Assembly: GCA_964528825.1 (NCBI GenBank) | Contig: CAZGVB010000017.1 | Span: 1-32,001 of the forward strand | Reading direction: 5' to 3' | DNA from: RGIG5612 sp964528825 | GTDB lineage: Bacteria; Bacillota; Clostridia; Lachnospirales; Lachnospiraceae | DNA: 32,001 bases | In this document: piece after piece, positions 1 to 7,049 of the stretch | How the letters are laid out: every line of letters starts with the position of its first letter | Position numbering within the stretch: position 1 is the first letter of the stretch | Made by a program: the position numbers and the translations under genes | Notes under the pieces: model-generated | What the model saw: only the letters and a program-made list of their open reading frames with translations | The model's database searches: none | What the model was told of the DNA's origin: nothing

Positions 1-110
1 GCATCCTGCCCATGGAACTTTTGTAAATCATAATGCTGGTTTGTGACAGCATATCCAACTGAGTCTGTACCAATATCTAGTCCTAAATAAATTTTCTTTT
101 CATTATTCAT
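1..110 (-). CDS. cas9: Cas9 endonuclease, N-terminal fragment (cut by window edge)
   Basis: Only the first 36 complete codons are present, starting at ATG 110-108 and reading off the left edge. The peptide contains the RuvC-I motif of Cas9, LGLDIGTDSVGYAV at residues 9-22, where D12 corresponds to the first catalytic aspartate of the RuvC nuclease; the continuation (YDLQKFHGQD) also follows the usual Cas9 N-terminus. Cas9 is the RNA-guided DNA nuclease of type II CRISPR-Cas systems. The start is supported by an AGGGAG ribosome binding site at 125-120, about 9 bases upstream. A tracrRNA gene lies directly upstream on the opposite strand, which independently supports the call. Subtype (II-A or II-C) cannot be decided from this fragment. 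Codons are AT-rich (TTA, CTA, AAT) compared with the housekeeping genes to the right, suggesting acquisition by transfer. Confidence 0.93.
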   Translation of the reverse strand, partial: MNNEKKIYLGLDIGTDSVGYAVTNQHYDLQKFHGQD

Positions 111-141
111 TTGACAAATCTCCCTAATTAGGCTTATTATC
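111..141. promoter_or_regulatory. Divergent cas9 / tracrRNA promoter with overlapping -10 elements
   Basis: On the plus strand TTGACA (111-116), an 18-base spacer and TATTAT (135-140) form a near-consensus sigma-A promoter predicting a tracrRNA start near 147, exactly where its first hairpin begins. On the minus strand the same bases read GATAAT (141-136), which would start cas9 mRNA near 129 and give a 19-base leader carrying the AGGGAG site. The minus-strand -35 is poor. The plus-strand -35 touches the cas9 start codon, so the two genes share about 30 bases of control DNA. Confidence 0.6.
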
Positions 142-144
142 AAA

Positions 145-268
145 GTGCAAAACGTAGTTCCCCTACGGATTTGCACTGCGAGTTCAAATAAAAGTTTACT
201 CAACCCACCGGCTTGTCCGGCTGCACAGTGTGTGCATCTTAAGACTTCTGCATGAAGTCTTTTTTTTC
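145..268 (+). ncRNA. tracrRNA of the type II CRISPR-Cas system
   Basis: A plus-strand transcript is predicted from about 147 to an intrinsic terminator. In order: a 5' hairpin (GTGCAAA 145-151 with TTTGCAC 170-176, and CGTAG 153-157 with CTACG 163-167); an anti-repeat end and lower-stem segment GCGAGTTCAAATAAAAG (178-194), which resembles the conserved AAGTTnAAAT part of known tracrRNAs; hairpin CCGG-CTTGT-CCGG (208-220); hairpin TGCAC/GTGCA (222-236); and a terminal hairpin AAGACTTC/GAAGTCTT (241-261) followed by a T run. Position and opposite orientation relative to cas9 match the Streptococcus pyogenes arrangement. The RNA pairs with crRNA repeats, recruits RNase III and loads Cas9. The exact anti-repeat limits need the CRISPR repeat, which is outside the window. 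Confidence 0.85.
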
Positions 269-270
269 GC

Positions 271-575
271 AGCTTTTCTCTTTAAATAATATCTAAATGG
301 CAATGCCTTTTCAACTTTTTTAGATGTTTTATATAAATCTTTCCTTAATGCAATGGGCTTTCTTATGTATTTTTCATTTTGCCAAGAATTTTCAACATTC
401 ACGCTTGTATCCGGTCACTGCAGGGCAGCAGCCTCTTTTAGCTTCACCCCTTGACATGCATGATGACATTGTTAGACAATATATAAGTTGGCGCGCAGCC
501 TTAAAGATATCATTTTTTTGATGCAATAAGGATCTGACGACGACTTGTGGAATATTTATTTTTCGGGAGTTTAAG
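271..575. other. Intergenic stretch between tracrRNA and the AEC transporter
   Basis: No convincing gene is seen. Short open frames on both strands lack ribosome binding sites and recognisable motifs. The segment is AT-rich up to about 400, like the CRISPR part. It holds CCGGTCACTGCAG (411-423), identical to a segment at 29330-29342 and related to the stem of the dispersed repeat seen at 19697 and 30086, and a possible promoter for the downstream transporter at 451-480. Confidence 0.6.
451..480 (+). promoter_or_regulatory. Possible promoter of the AEC transporter gene
   Basis: A consensus TTGACA (451-456) is followed after 18 bases by GACAAT (475-480), a 4/6 match to the -10 box. It would give a leader of roughly 90 bases to the start codon at 576. 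The -10 is weak, so this is tentative. Confidence 0.35.
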
Positions 576-1496
576 ATGGAAATAGCCGGAGCAATGCTTA
601 AGATAATCGCCGCCATGGTGTTGGGATTTGTCTTATATAAAGTGCATATATTGACCACGGAGACCAATGCGGTCATATCGAAAATGGTCACCTATGCTGC
701 GGCACCGTGTATGATCTTCTCCTCTATATTGTCACTGTCGGCGGATAACAGGTCACTCGTATATACCCTTCTTATTGCGGGAATAGGCCTTTATATATTT
801 ATGGGAATCATCGCATTCGCTGCCGCGTGCATCATAGCACCTGATAAAAAGACCCGCGGCGTCTATGAGGCTGTGATGACATTCGGAAACTCTGCATTTA
901 TAGCATTTCCGGTCGGTGAGGCTCTCATGGGCAGCGCGGGTGTATCATATCTCGCGATATTAAATGTTCATCAAAATATCTTCGCATACAGCCTCGGCGT
1001 ATTTCAGCTGACAAAGGGCAATGACGATGCGATGAGATTCTCAGTAAGGAAGCTGTTCAATCCCCCGAATATAGCCGCTCTTTTGGGAATATTATTATTC
1101 CTTTTGGGTGTAGGTATACCCGATATTGTCCTCGAGCCTCTCGAATTTCTGGGACAGATCACTTCTCCCCTCAGTATGGTCGTAATAGGTGCTACCATCG
1201 GTTCATATCCTTTGAGACAGCTTTTTGACAATTACAGATATTATATTGTTGCCGCAGTCAAGATGCTCTTCATCCCATTTTCTGCCTTTTTTATAGCATA
1301 TGCGATATGGGGTGCAAGTGATATAACATCTGTCATAACCATTCATTGTTCCATGCCCACCGCAGCCATCATAAGCCTCATCGCCATCATGTATAAGGCG
1401 GATTACAAGACTACAACGTCTGTTACGGGGCTCATGGATATCCTTTGCGTGGGGACTATCCCCCTTGTTTGGGCAGTCACAAGGCTGTTTTATTGA
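576..1496 (+). CDS. AEC family (auxin efflux carrier/malate permease-like) transporter
   Basis: The 306-residue product is almost entirely hydrophobic segments separated by short loops, consistent with about ten membrane helices. The two-halves layout and motifs such as FGNSAFIAFPVGEALMG in the middle of the first half and HCSMPTAAIISLIA near the C-terminus are typical of the AEC superfamily (Mem_trans), whose members move carboxylates, amino acids or other small anions by secondary transport. The substrate cannot be read from sequence. The ATG at 576 follows a GGGAG ribosome binding site with a six-base gap. The gene is alone on this strand, flanked by the CRISPR locus and a converging DUF1846 gene, and ends at two terminator hairpins. 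Confidence 0.85.
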   Translation: MEIAGAMLKIIAAMVLGFVLYKVHILTTETNAVISKMVTYAAAPCMIFSSILSLSADNRSLVYTLLIAGIGLYIFMGIIAFAAACIIAPDKKTRGVYEAVMTFGNSAFIAFPVGEALMGSAGVSYLAILNVHQNIFAYSLGVFQLTKGNDDAMRFSVRKLFNPPNIAALLGILLFLLGVGIPDIVLEPLEFLGQITSPLSMVVIGATIGSYPLRQLFDNYRYYIVAAVKMLFIPFSAFFIAYAIWGASDITSVITIHCSMPTAAIISLIAIMYKADYKTTTSVTGLMDILCVGTIPLVWAVTRLFY

Positions 1497-1545
1497 TACA
1501 GATATTGCCGTTAAAAACGCCACAGCCCCGGATGTCATAAACCTA

Positions 1546-1576
1546 AGCAGTGCAGATATATCTCTGCGCTGTTTTT
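1546..1576 (+). terminator. Intrinsic terminator after the AEC transporter
   Basis: An imperfect stem (AGCAGTGCAGA with TCTGCGCTGTT, including G-T wobbles) with a six-base loop is followed by a T tract at 1572-1576. Confidence 0.55.
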
Positions 1577-1590
1577 CAAATATTGATATC

Positions 1591-1627
1591 AAAAATGCCG
1601 CTCATCCGATCGGATAAGCGGCATTTT
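1591..1627. terminator. Bidirectional terminator between converging genes
   Basis: AAATGCCGCT and AGCGGCATTT flank ATCCGATCGGAT, giving a nearly perfect long stem bordered by A and T runs on either side. It can end both the transporter transcript and the minus-strand DUF1846 transcript, whose stop codon is 14 bases away. Confidence 0.8.
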
Positions 1628-1640
1628 AAATGTTCAGATT

Positions 1641-3101
1641 CTAGATCTCCTTCGGCTCATATGTCAGATCACAGCCCAGTCTTTTGAAGGTCCTTCTGTC
1701 TATGGCCGAGAGTCTGGCAGTCGTATGTGTCTTGCAGCCCTTGAGGCGCGGCAGCTGCTCGAGTGCTCTTGCCGCATCTTCATTTTTCAATGAGGCTATG
1801 GAAAGTGCGATAAGCATCTCATCCGGATGAAGCAGAGGATTCCTGCTGCCCATATATTTTGTCTTCAGCTCATTTATAGGCTGCAATGACTCTGATGACA
1901 ATATCTTCTTGCCTTCAGGTATGCCCGCAAGATATCTTATGGCATTTATCAGGCATACTGCAGATGCTCCCATGATATTACCCGTATGGCCGAGTATGAT
2001 CTTGCCGTCATCAAGCTCCATCGCGGTCGCGACTCCGCCTGTTTCACTTTCAAGCTCTCTTGCCTTTGCAACCACGGTGCGGTCCTCGGGCCTGAGTCCC
2101 TCCTGATTCATGAGGATCTTTATCTTTTCAAGCTCCGCCGGACCCTTGCTTCCGTCTGCGATGCCGACTGCTGCCTGAAAATATCTTCTGATGATCTCCT
2201 GGTCTCCCGCTTCTCTGCACACTTCATCATCAATGATGCAATTTCCGGCCATATTTACGCCCATGTCGGTGGGTGATGCATACGGACTTGATCCGTATAT
2301 CCTCTCAAACATGCTCCGAAGCACCGGGAATATCTCTATATCTCTGTTGTAATTGACTGTTGTCTCTCCATATGTCTTGAGATGATACGGATCGATCATA
2401 TTGATATCGTTCAGGTCCGCCGTTGCCGCCTCATATGCGAGATTTACAGGATGGTTGAGCGGCAGGTTCCAGATAGGAAATGTCTCGAATTTCGCATATC
2501 CCGCACAGATACCAAGCCTGTTGTCCTGATAGAGCTGAGAGAGGCAGGTGCTCATCTTGCCTGAGCCCGGCCCTGGTGCCGTAACTACCACAAGCGGCCT
2601 GTTCGTCTCTATATATTCGTTCTTGCCATATCCCTGCGGGCTGATGACTGTCTCTATATCCGTAGGATATCCGGGAATGAAGAAATGGTGATATACCTTT
2701 ATATTCTCCCTCTCAAGCCTGCTCTGGAATGTCTCGATGCTTGTTGCGGGTGTATATCTGGTGATGACAACGCTGCTGACATACAATCCTCTGCTGCGAT
2801 ATTCCTTTACAAGACGGAGTACATCCTCATCATATCCGATGCCGAGATCGGCACGGATCTTATTGTTCATGATGTCCTCGGCGCTCACTACTATGACTAC
2901 CTCAGCCTGATCCTTAAGCTGAAGGAGCATCTGCAGCTTGCTGTCTACATGAAAGCCCGGAAGGACACGGGAAGCGTGTATGTCGTCCAAGAGCTTGCCG
3001 CCGAATTCCAGATACAGCTTGCCGCCGAACTTGCTTATGCGCTCCTTTATATGCTCAGATTGCATTTTCAGATATTTGTCATTGTCAAAACCTATTTTCA
3101 T
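1641..3101 (-). CDS. DUF1846 (UPF0371) family protein
   Basis: The product of 486 residues matches the DUF1846 family across its length; the family has solved structures but no firmly assigned biochemical role. Visible landmarks are the family N-terminus MKIGFDNDKYLKMQSEHIKERI and a glycine-rich P-loop-like segment APGPGSGKMSTC at residues 175-186, which suggests nucleotide or phosphate binding. I chose ATG 3101 because it follows AGGTG at a good distance and gives the usual family start; an in-frame ATG at 3146 would add 15 residues (MILADAYECTDRCGE) without a good ribosome binding site. It is probably a monocistronic unit: a perfect inverted repeat sits upstream and a bidirectional terminator downstream. 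Cytoplasmic; no signal peptide or membrane segment. Confidence 0.9.
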   Translation of the reverse strand: MKIGFDNDKYLKMQSEHIKERISKFGGKLYLEFGGKLLDDIHASRVLPGFHVDSKLQMLLQLKDQAEVVIVVSAEDIMNNKIRADLGIGYDEDVLRLVKEYRSRGLYVSSVVITRYTPATSIETFQSRLERENIKVYHHFFIPGYPTDIETVISPQGYGKNEYIETNRPLVVVTAPGPGSGKMSTCLSQLYQDNRLGICAGYAKFETFPIWNLPLNHPVNLAYEAATADLNDINMIDPYHLKTYGETTVNYNRDIEIFPVLRSMFERIYGSSPYASPTDMGVNMAGNCIIDDEVCREAGDQEIIRRYFQAAVGIADGSKGPAELEKIKILMNQEGLRPEDRTVVAKARELESETGGVATAMELDDGKIILGHTGNIMGASAVCLINAIRYLAGIPEGKKILSSESLQPINELKTKYMGSRNPLLHPDEMLIALSIASLKNEDAARALEQLPRLKGCKTHTTARLSAIDRRTFKRLGCDLTYEPKEI

Positions 3102-3149
3102 TTCCCCACACCTGTCTGTACATTCGTATGCATCGGCAAGAATCATCCT

Positions 3150-3182
3150 GTATCAAATGATCTCCTGCATATCATTTGATAC
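3150..3182. repeat. Perfect 12-bp inverted repeat upstream of the DUF1846 gene
   Basis: GTATCAAATGAT (3150-3161) and ATCATTTGATAC (3171-3182) are exact inverted complements with a nine-base centre. It lies 50-80 bases before the chosen start codon, where an operator or a leader hairpin would be expected. No T run follows on either strand, so it is not an intrinsic terminator. Confidence 0.6.
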
Positions 3183-3313
3183 CGCATGTATCCCAATGGC
3201 AGAGACTCATTTCCTGCGATATACCTGTACTTTCGATCCATCTACAATATATATTATATAAAAACATGTTATTCTATCACGTTTTAGGTATCAGGGCGAT
3301 AAAATTACAAAAA

Positions 3314-3345
3314 ATACCGCATGATGTATATTCATCATGCGGTAT
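3314..3345 (-). terminator. Intrinsic terminator after ptb
   Basis: ATACCGCATGATG and CATCATGCGGTAT form a perfect 13-bp stem with a six-base loop. On the minus strand it is followed by TTTTTTGTAATTTT, a good U tract, 30 bases after the ptb stop codon. Confidence 0.85.
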
Positions 3346-3374
3346 CAATATTTTTTACTGAACTGTTGTCTTAT

Positions 3375-4286
3375 TTATAATGATGCTGCCGCCGCAAGGC
3401 ATATCGAAAGATATTTCTCTTCTGCGGTAGAGCTTCTGGATGTCATTATGACAGGACATTTTGCTCCTACTATGAAGCCGCCCATCTTCGCGTGGCAGAA
3501 GCCTGCGAGCATTTTGCCGAGAGAATTGCCTTGATGGATATTTACGGCAAGAAGGACATCGCAATCTCCCGCAACCGGTGATTCATATCCCTTATCCTTT
3601 GCTATCTCGGCATCTGTGGCACAGTCAAATTGTATAGGTCCTTCGACGATACAATTTGTTATCTCGCCTCTCTTGTTCATCTGCTTGAGCTCGTCACCCT
3701 CTATGGTCTCCGGCATCTTAGGATCGACTACTTCCTTGCATGCAAGACAGCCGACCTTCGGGCAATCGTATCCGAGCGCGATCATAGCATCGACAGTATT
3801 TTGAATGATCTGTTTCTTCTGCTCCAGAGTAGGATATGTGACCATGCCTCCGTCTACCGGAGCTATGAGCTTATGATAAGCAGACGGTGCCTCAAATATT
3901 GCAAAGTGCGACATGAGACCTCCCTTGCCGAGGCCATGCTCCTTATTAACCACTGCCTTCAGGTATGTGCTTGAATCCACATGACCCTTCATCAGGAAAT
4001 CCGCCTTGCCTTCATTTACAAGTGCTACTGCCTTTTCAGCAGATTCCTTAAGATCCGGAACGTCATATATATCCTCGTCTTTGACAGACAATCCTATCTT
4101 TGAAATGATATTTGATATCTCTGCCTTATCTCCGACCAGAACAGGCTCAACGAGGCCCTCATCTGCAGCTTGCTTTACAGCAAGAAGAGTATGCTCATCC
4201 TGAGCGGCAGCGACTGCTATACGGCTGATCTTTGTATTGCCCTTCAGCTTTCTCTCGATAATTTCGTTAAATGATTTATATACCAT
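3375..4286 (-). CDS. ptb: Phosphate butyryltransferase (phosphotransacylase family)
   Basis: The 303-residue protein is full length for Ptb and shows family segments such as GKADFLMKGHVDSSTYLKAVVN, GLMSHFAIFE and the C-terminal NIHQGNSLGKMLAGFCHAKMGGFIVGAKCPVIMTSRS. The enzyme interconverts butyryl-CoA plus phosphate and butyryl-phosphate plus CoA in the cytoplasm, normally paired with butyrate kinase to make butyrate and ATP. The ATG at 4286 follows an ideal AAAGGAGG site. No butyrate kinase gene lies next to it, which is unusual: the neighbours are a DUF1846 gene and a CapA-like gene. It could therefore act on another acyl-CoA, or its kinase partner may be elsewhere. It has its own promoter and terminator. 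Confidence 0.9.
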   Translation of the reverse strand: MVYKSFNEIIERKLKGNTKISRIAVAAAQDEHTLLAVKQAADEGLVEPVLVGDKAEISNIISKIGLSVKDEDIYDVPDLKESAEKAVALVNEGKADFLMKGHVDSSTYLKAVVNKEHGLGKGGLMSHFAIFEAPSAYHKLIAPVDGGMVTYPTLEQKKQIIQNTVDAMIALGYDCPKVGCLACKEVVDPKMPETIEGDELKQMNKRGEITNCIVEGPIQFDCATDAEIAKDKGYESPVAGDCDVLLAVNIHQGNSLGKMLAGFCHAKMGGFIVGAKCPVIMTSRSSTAEEKYLSICLAAAASL

Positions 4287-4310
4287 GTGCGTATTACCTC
4301 CTTTGATTTT

Positions 4311-4340
4311 AGTCTAACACCTGCATGGAATATATGACAA
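4311..4340 (-). promoter_or_regulatory. Probable ptb promoter
   Basis: On the minus strand TTGTCA (4340-4335), an 18-base spacer and TAGACT (4316-4311) precede the AAAGGAGG site. Five of six -35 bases and four of six -10 bases match consensus. A start near 4304 would give a short leader of under 20 bases. Confidence 0.45.
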
Positions 4341-4473
4341 GCTGTGCATAAATCATAAATAGGTAGGTAATATTTGGAAATCGATCTTTTAGGATATATG
4401 TCGCACTGACCGACCGCAGATCCTGTGCCGATCAGGCGGTCATCTTCGGATATACATAAAAGTCTCGGATATA

Positions 4474-5808
4474 TTATTCAATATAACTCAGTACATCTCC
4501 TCCGCCGAGACTGCTCTTTAATATAGGATATGCCTCGCCGACTCTGCCCTGAGTCCTGTTATATGAAGCTATAGCCTCACTGAGACTGTATGTTTGCCAA
4601 TTTGATGTATCTGTCGTACCATCAAGCGGAACTATCGTATACGTGCTGCCCTGGATCTCCACCCATGTCGGAAGCACATTCACATCCGTAAGTCTGACCT
4701 TGCCGTTGTTGAGCTTTTCATATGTAAATGACATCACGATGCCGTCTTCCGTATATCCTCTGCAGCCGTCTTCTGTCATGATCTCCTTGCGCTGGCTGGA
4801 GATCGCATTTCCCGTGGAATAAAGACAATATGTCGTATTGCCGCTCTCACCGGTGAGAACATCAAATTGCTGTATTACATGCGGATGACCGCCTATTATG
4901 ACATCCACGCCGAGGTCGCACAGCTTTGCCGCGATCTGTGTTTCGTAATCATTCGGATAATCCGTATATTCATTGCCCCAATGCATAAAGAAGACAGTCA
5001 CGTCGCATCCCTGCTCCTCCATGTTCTCAAGGTCACTCTGTACGGATGCATATAATGTATCAAGGTCGCTGTAGCAGAAGGAATTTACAAGGTTCTCCGC
5101 CTCGGATGCAAGCGGTATGCCATTTAAGGATTTGCTGTCGCTCGCATATGTTCTCGTATCATATGTATAGCAGGCAAAGCCGAATCTTATCCCATTTATA
5201 TCCTTTGTAAGTACATAATCCGCACTCTCCTCGAGACGTGTCCCTACATAGTCGAGTCCTACCTCGTTCAGTACCTTTTGAGTATGTATAAGGCCGTCAA
5301 AGCCTGTATCATATGAATGATTTGTAGCCGTAAGACACATATCTACGCCCGCATTTTTAAGTCCTGTTGCTATCGAATCGGGTGCATTGAACGCAGGATA
5401 TCCGGTCGGCTCCCCGTATCCGCCCATCGGCACCTCGAGATTGACGATCATATAATCAAGTGCCGACCAATATGGCGCTACCTCCGCAAAGGATGCTGTA
5501 AAGTCATATGTCCCGTCGGATTGATATGCACCGTTCAGAACCGAATTGTGCAAAAGTATATCTCCCGTTGCGCCTATACTTGCACTGCTCTCCACAGCCG
5601 GCTGCGGCGGTCCGGACAAAGTGCCCTCCTGCTCGCTCTGACTCTCGCTCTCTCCGGAGGAACTGCCCCCGTGCGGCACGATCTTTACTATCACTATAAT
5701 GACAGCCGCAATTACGCAGGCCAATATAAGCGCAGCCGATATAAGCCTTATCATTGCCTTTCTTCTGCGTCTTCGCCTTATATATGCTTTTGATCTTCTC
5801 TGAGTCAT
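4474..5808 (-). CDS. CapA-family membrane-anchored metallophosphatase-like protein
   Basis: The 444-residue product has an arginine-rich N-terminus (residues 4-17), one membrane segment (about 19-43) and a Ser/Glu/Gly-rich linker, then an extracytoplasmic CapA domain. The domain shows GDILLH (82-87), NLEVP (123-127), ATNHSYD (161-167), HWGNE (276-280) and GGHPHV (306-311), the family's metal-binding and active-site blocks. CapA proteins are calcineurin-fold enzymes, first known from poly-gamma-glutamate capsule synthesis, but many clostridial paralogues stand alone and their substrates are unknown. No capBC genes are here, so a capsule role is not supported. The ATG at 5808 lacks a clear ribosome binding site; a GGAAAGGAA purine block lies 30 bases upstream, before a seven-codon frame. 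It follows the GT2-GtrA gene after 128 bases and may belong to that cassette. Confidence 0.85.
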   Translation of the reverse strand: MTQRRSKAYIRRRRRRKAMIRLISAALILACVIAAVIIVIVKIVPHGGSSSGESESQSEQEGTLSGPPQPAVESSASIGATGDILLHNSVLNGAYQSDGTYDFTASFAEVAPYWSALDYMIVNLEVPMGGYGEPTGYPAFNAPDSIATGLKNAGVDMCLTATNHSYDTGFDGLIHTQKVLNEVGLDYVGTRLEESADYVLTKDINGIRFGFACYTYDTRTYASDSKSLNGIPLASEAENLVNSFCYSDLDTLYASVQSDLENMEEQGCDVTVFFMHWGNEYTDYPNDYETQIAAKLCDLGVDVIIGGHPHVIQQFDVLTGESGNTTYCLYSTGNAISSQRKEIMTEDGCRGYTEDGIVMSFTYEKLNNGKVRLTDVNVLPTWVEIQGSTYTIVPLDGTTDTSNWQTYSLSEAIASYNRTQGRVGEAYPILKSSLGGGDVLSYIE

Positions 5809-5936
5809 GATCTTATCTATCCGCGCATTATGATGCGCATTTCCTTTCCTTTGCCTGCATCTTGCATCAATCGGATGTCTGTCTGCGCCCGCATGACAGG
5901 CATTTGAGTCTGCTCTGTGCCTGTTTTTGCATATAT

Positions 5937-7049
5937 CTATTTTTTGTTTTTAAATACCCATTTTCTTTGAATGCCGTAGCTGAAGAAGAACAGACATCCG
6001 TCCACTACGCATTTGACCACCGTCTGTAATACACCCGTAACATTAAGCAGCTTTACGGCAAAGAGATCGACCAGCAGCAGCGACGCTATCAGCTGACAGA
6101 GAGCGAGCGTATAATATTTTCCCGCTGTCTTTGCCACATTATCGGTTGCCTTGAATACTGTCTTTCTGTTGAGTATATAATTCACTATACAGGATATGAC
6201 GCGTGAGGTGATCGTACATATGAATACTCTCCAGCTTATATCATATACAAGATGGAATGACCCCGCTGAGACCTCAGGCCATATATTGTCAAGCAGCAGT
6301 CCCGTAAGGAAGAATACTCCTATATCCACAAGCCAGCTTGAGAGTGATGACGCGACAAATTTAAAGAAATATCTAAGTACTACCAGATATATCTTTACCG
6401 AATCCGTAAGCGTATTAAAATGCGACGAGGCATTATCATCTATATAGATAGTCTCTATCGGCGTCTCGATATATGGGATGCTGTGATTGGCGATAGCTAT
6501 GAGCATATTGGTCTCATATTCGTATCTTTCGCCCTCAGTTTGCGCAAAAAGCTCAAAATATCTTGCCGGCACCACTCTGAGGCCCGTCTGCGTGTCCTTA
6601 AGCTTTATACCTATCGCAAATCTGTATACCACGCTCGAGATCCTGTTGCCGGCTCTGCTCCTTGCGGGAACATTGGACTTTGAAAAGTCACGTCCGCCCA
6701 ATATCACGCTGTCAGGATGTGCCTTAAATGCCTCCAGGCATCTGTTTATGCATGAGACATCGTGCTGACCGTCACCGTCTACGGTAACTGCTGCATCTAT
6801 ATCCGATCTGCAGTGGGCAAGATGCTCAAAGGCTGTCTTAAGTGCCTGTCCCTTTCCCCTGTTTACTTCATGAGTAAGTACAGTGACCTCGGGATGCTGT
6901 GCGGCCTCTTCAAAATAATGAAGTGTCTCTGTGCAGCTTCCGTCGTTGACTATTATGATATCTCCGAAGCCATTTTCAAGCAGGCTGTTCAGGAAATCTG
7001 TCATTTTATGATCCGGATTCAATACCGGCATGATGATCGCTTTTTTCAC
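5937..7049 (-). CDS. GT2 glycosyltransferase fused to a GtrA-like membrane domain
   Basis: The first 220 residues are a family-2 glycosyltransferase of the dolichol-phosphate-mannose-synthase type: MPVLNP at 7-12, NDGS at 35-38, DGDGQHD at 91-97 (metal/nucleotide-sugar binding) and TGLR at 155-158. Residues about 229-368 form a GtrA-like domain with four predicted membrane helices and the typical end FFFSYGIQRKWVFKNKK. Such enzymes move a sugar from NDP-sugar to polyprenyl phosphate and may help flip the lipid-linked sugar. The start is GTG at 7049, overlapping the PIG-L stop codon as GTGA, so translation is coupled. The upstream MobA-like and PIG-L genes make a joint role in building and trimming a surface glycan or glycolipid likely, but the substrate is unknown. 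Confidence 0.88.
   Translation of the reverse strand: MKKAIIMPVLNPDHKMTDFLNSLLENGFGDIIIVNDGSCTETLHYFEEAAQHPEVTVLTHEVNRGKGQALKTAFEHLAHCRSDIDAAVTVDGDGQHDVSCINRCLEAFKAHPDSVILGGRDFSKSNVPARSRAGNRISSVVYRFAIGIKLKDTQTGLRVVPARYFELFAQTEGERYEYETNMLIAIANHSIPYIETPIETIYIDDNASSHFNTLTDSVKIYLVVLRYFFKFVASSLSSWLVDIGVFFLTGLLLDNIWPEVSAGSFHLVYDISWRVFICTITSRVISCIVNYILNRKTVFKATDNVAKTAGKYYTLALCQLIASLLLVDLFAVKLLNVTGVLQTVVKCVVDGCLFFFSYGIQRKWVFKNKK

Noticed and set aside
196..402. 68-residue lysine-rich frame on the minus strand opposite the tracrRNA
   Set aside because: It has no ribosome binding site, no recognisable motif, and its end is the reverse of the tracrRNA hairpins. AT-rich non-coding DNA explains the lysines.
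2685..3179. 164-residue plus-strand frame opposite the DUF1846 gene
   Set aside because: Shadow of a clear gene on the other strand; no ribosome binding site or family match.
5317..5793. 158-residue plus-strand frame opposite the CapA-like gene
   Set aside because: Shadow frame rich in Cys, Arg and Ser, without motifs.
5880..5936. Terminator between the GT2-GtrA and CapA-like genes
   Set aside because: ACAGGCA/TGCCTGT forms a stem, but its T run is on the plus strand, the wrong direction for these minus-strand genes.
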